Below are positions 62,862 to 64,000 of a stretch of DNA of 64,000 nt, piece by piece. Origin of the DNA: Megachile rotundata (Eukaryota; Arthropoda; Insecta; Hymenoptera; Megachilidae). The stretch covers positions 992,001-1,056,000 of the forward strand of contig NW_027473314.1 in assembly GCF_050947335.1 (NCBI RefSeq). The letters are read 5' to 3'. The notes under the pieces were generated by a model. That model worked only from the letters and a program-made list of their open reading frames with translations. It had not been told where the DNA came from and searched no databases. A program made the translations under genes and the position numbers. Position 1 is the stretch's first letter, and every line of letters starts with the position of its first letter.

Positions 62862-64000
62862 CAATCATACAGAAACAATCATACAACCTTAATTATACAA
62901 CCACAATCATACGATCACAATCATACAATCACAATCATACAATCACAATCATACAGTCACAATCATACAATCACAATCATACAATCACAATCATACAATC
63001 ATAATCATACAATCACAATCATACAAGGACAATCATACAATCACAATCATACAGTCACAATCATACAATCGCAATCACACAACCACAATCATACAATCAC
63101 AGTCATACAATCACAATCATACAATCACAATCATACAATCACAATCATACAATCACAATCATACAATCACAATCATACAATCACAGTCATACAATCACAA
63201 TCATACAATCACAGTCATACAATCACAATCATACAGTCACAATCATACAATCACAATCATACAATCACAATCATACAATCACAATCATACAATCACAATC
63301 ATACAATCACAATCATACAATCACAATCATACAATCACAATCATACAATCACAATCATACAATCACAATCATAGAATCACAATCATACAATCACAATCAT
63401 ACAATCACAATCATACAATCACAATCATACAATCACAATCATACAATCACAATCATACAATCACAATCATACAATCGCAATCAAAGAATCACAATCATAC
63501 AATCACAATCATACAATCACAATAATACAATAGCAATCATACAATCACAGTCAAACAATCACAATCATAGAATCACAATCATACAATCACAATCATACAA
63601 TCACAATCATACAATAACAATCATACAAGCACAATCATACAATCACAATCATACAATCACAATCATACAATCACAATCATACAATCACAATCATACAATC
63701 ACAATCATAAAATCACAATCATACAATAACAATCATACGATCACAATCATACAATCACAATCATACAATCACAATCAAACAGTCAGAATCATACAATCAC
63801 AATCATACAATCACGATCATACAATCACGATCATACAATCACGATCATACAATCACAATCATACCATCACAGTCATACAATTACAATCATACAATCACAA
63901 TCATACAATCATAATCACAAAATCACAATCATACAATCACAATCATACAATCACAACCATACAATCACAATCATACAATCACAATCATACAATCACAATC
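62862..64000. repeat. 1,372-bp tandem duplication, copy 2, cut by window end
   Basis: Repeats the previous block: CAAGGAC at 63027, CAATCGC-AAAGAATC near 63473, type A marker at 63780. It starts with CAGAAAC-CCTTAATTATAC near 62870 and has AATAATAC just before CAATAGC near 63522. The array continues beyond base 64,000. No gene is present. Confidence 0.76.

Larger units (their letters stand above)
1..64000. repeat. 14-bp satellite array, canonical unit ACAATCACAATCAT, spans the entire window
   Basis: The sequence is a continuous head-to-tail array of a 14-bp unit, roughly 4,570 copies, with no non-repeat insertion that I can find. The unit reads as a 6-mer ACAATC followed by an 8-mer ACAATCAT, so it probably arose from a hexamer dimer plus two bases. 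Canonical GC is 4 of 14, and all of it is C on the + strand. Divergent units differ mostly by single substitutions, often A to G, C to T or T to C. Both window edges fall inside the array. By general knowledge this is minisatellite or satellite DNA of the kind found in eukaryotic heterochromatin; its chromosomal location and host are not visible. I do not recognise it as a named satellite family. Confidence 0.98.

Noticed and set aside
1..64000. CRISPR array.
   Set aside because: Repeats abut with no unique spacers, and the unit is only 14 bp.
1..64000. Telomeric repeat.
   Set aside because: The unit lacks the G-run pattern of known telomere repeats on either strand; the G strand has single G bases only.
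1..64000. CENP-B box or other known centromere protein site.
   Set aside because: The required CGGG-type core cannot occur because runs of G are absent; no match seen on either strand.
1..64000. SOX-like ACAAT cores as regulatory sites.
   Set aside because: The core is present in every unit as a by-product of the repeat, and the full consensus ending in G is not matched by the canonical unit.
1..64000. G-quadruplex or i-motif potential.
   Set aside because: No G or C runs of two or more in the canonical unit; occasional CC or GG variants are isolated.
1..64000. A novel defence, biosynthetic or mobile gene system.
   Set aside because: There is no coding sequence of any kind to support one; the window is satellite DNA throughout.

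Overview
The whole 64 kb window is one uninterrupted tandem-repeat (satellite) array. I see no gene, RNA gene, transposon, CRISPR array, promoter or terminator in it. The canonical unit is the 14-mer ACAATCACAATCAT, repeated about 4,570 times. It holds 7 A, 4 C, 3 T and no G on the + strand, so nearly every G marks a mutated unit. The array is cut mid-repeat at both window ends, so the true array is longer. This size, low GC and nested higher-order structure point to eukaryotic heterochromatin (subtelomeric, pericentromeric or interstitial). Nothing in the window allows a species or kingdom to be named. It does not look like a bacterial, archaeal or viral sequence.

The array is built at several scales. 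Single 14-bp units carry recurrent variants, for example CAATCGC, AAAGAATC, CAGTCAG, CACGATC, CATAATC, CAGAAAC and CAAGGAC. Strings of variants form cassettes of about 0.5-1.5 kb, and these are nested in duplications of about 1.4-5.8 kb. Cassette type A (marker AACAGTCAGA) occurs 41 times by my count. Cassette type B (marker CAATTACTATC) occurs 11 times. Every distance I measured between equivalent markers is a multiple of 14, except across one 1-bp deletion near 33,260, which shifts the rest of the window by one base.

Layout: 1-14,945 is a 4,060-bp higher-order repeat (internal spacing 532-1274-462-1792), with one truncated 1,736-bp copy inserted between full copies. 14,946-23,239 is a mosaic of short duplications (560, 518, 224 and 392 bp) and dispersed segments. 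23,240-31,989 is a tandem pair of about 4.37 kb. 31,990-39,024 holds 686-bp, 1,147-bp and 2,982-bp duplications and the frameshifting deletion. 39,025-46,724 is a tandem pair of 3,850 bp. 46,725-55,001 holds overlapping duplications with offsets 1,988, 4,088 and 6,062. 55,002-59,383 is three tandem copies of about 1.46 kb. 59,384-64,000 mixes type B material with a 1,372-bp tandem pair that runs off the window.

The many long forward open frames are a by-product of the repeat. The 14-mer contains no stop codon in any forward frame, and because 14 is not divisible by 3 all three frames read the same 14-residue peptide, QSQSYNHNHTITII. The reverse strand contains TGA in every frame. I call no coding sequence. 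The interest here lies in how the array evolved, its extreme strand asymmetry and the nested duplication record, not in a gene system.
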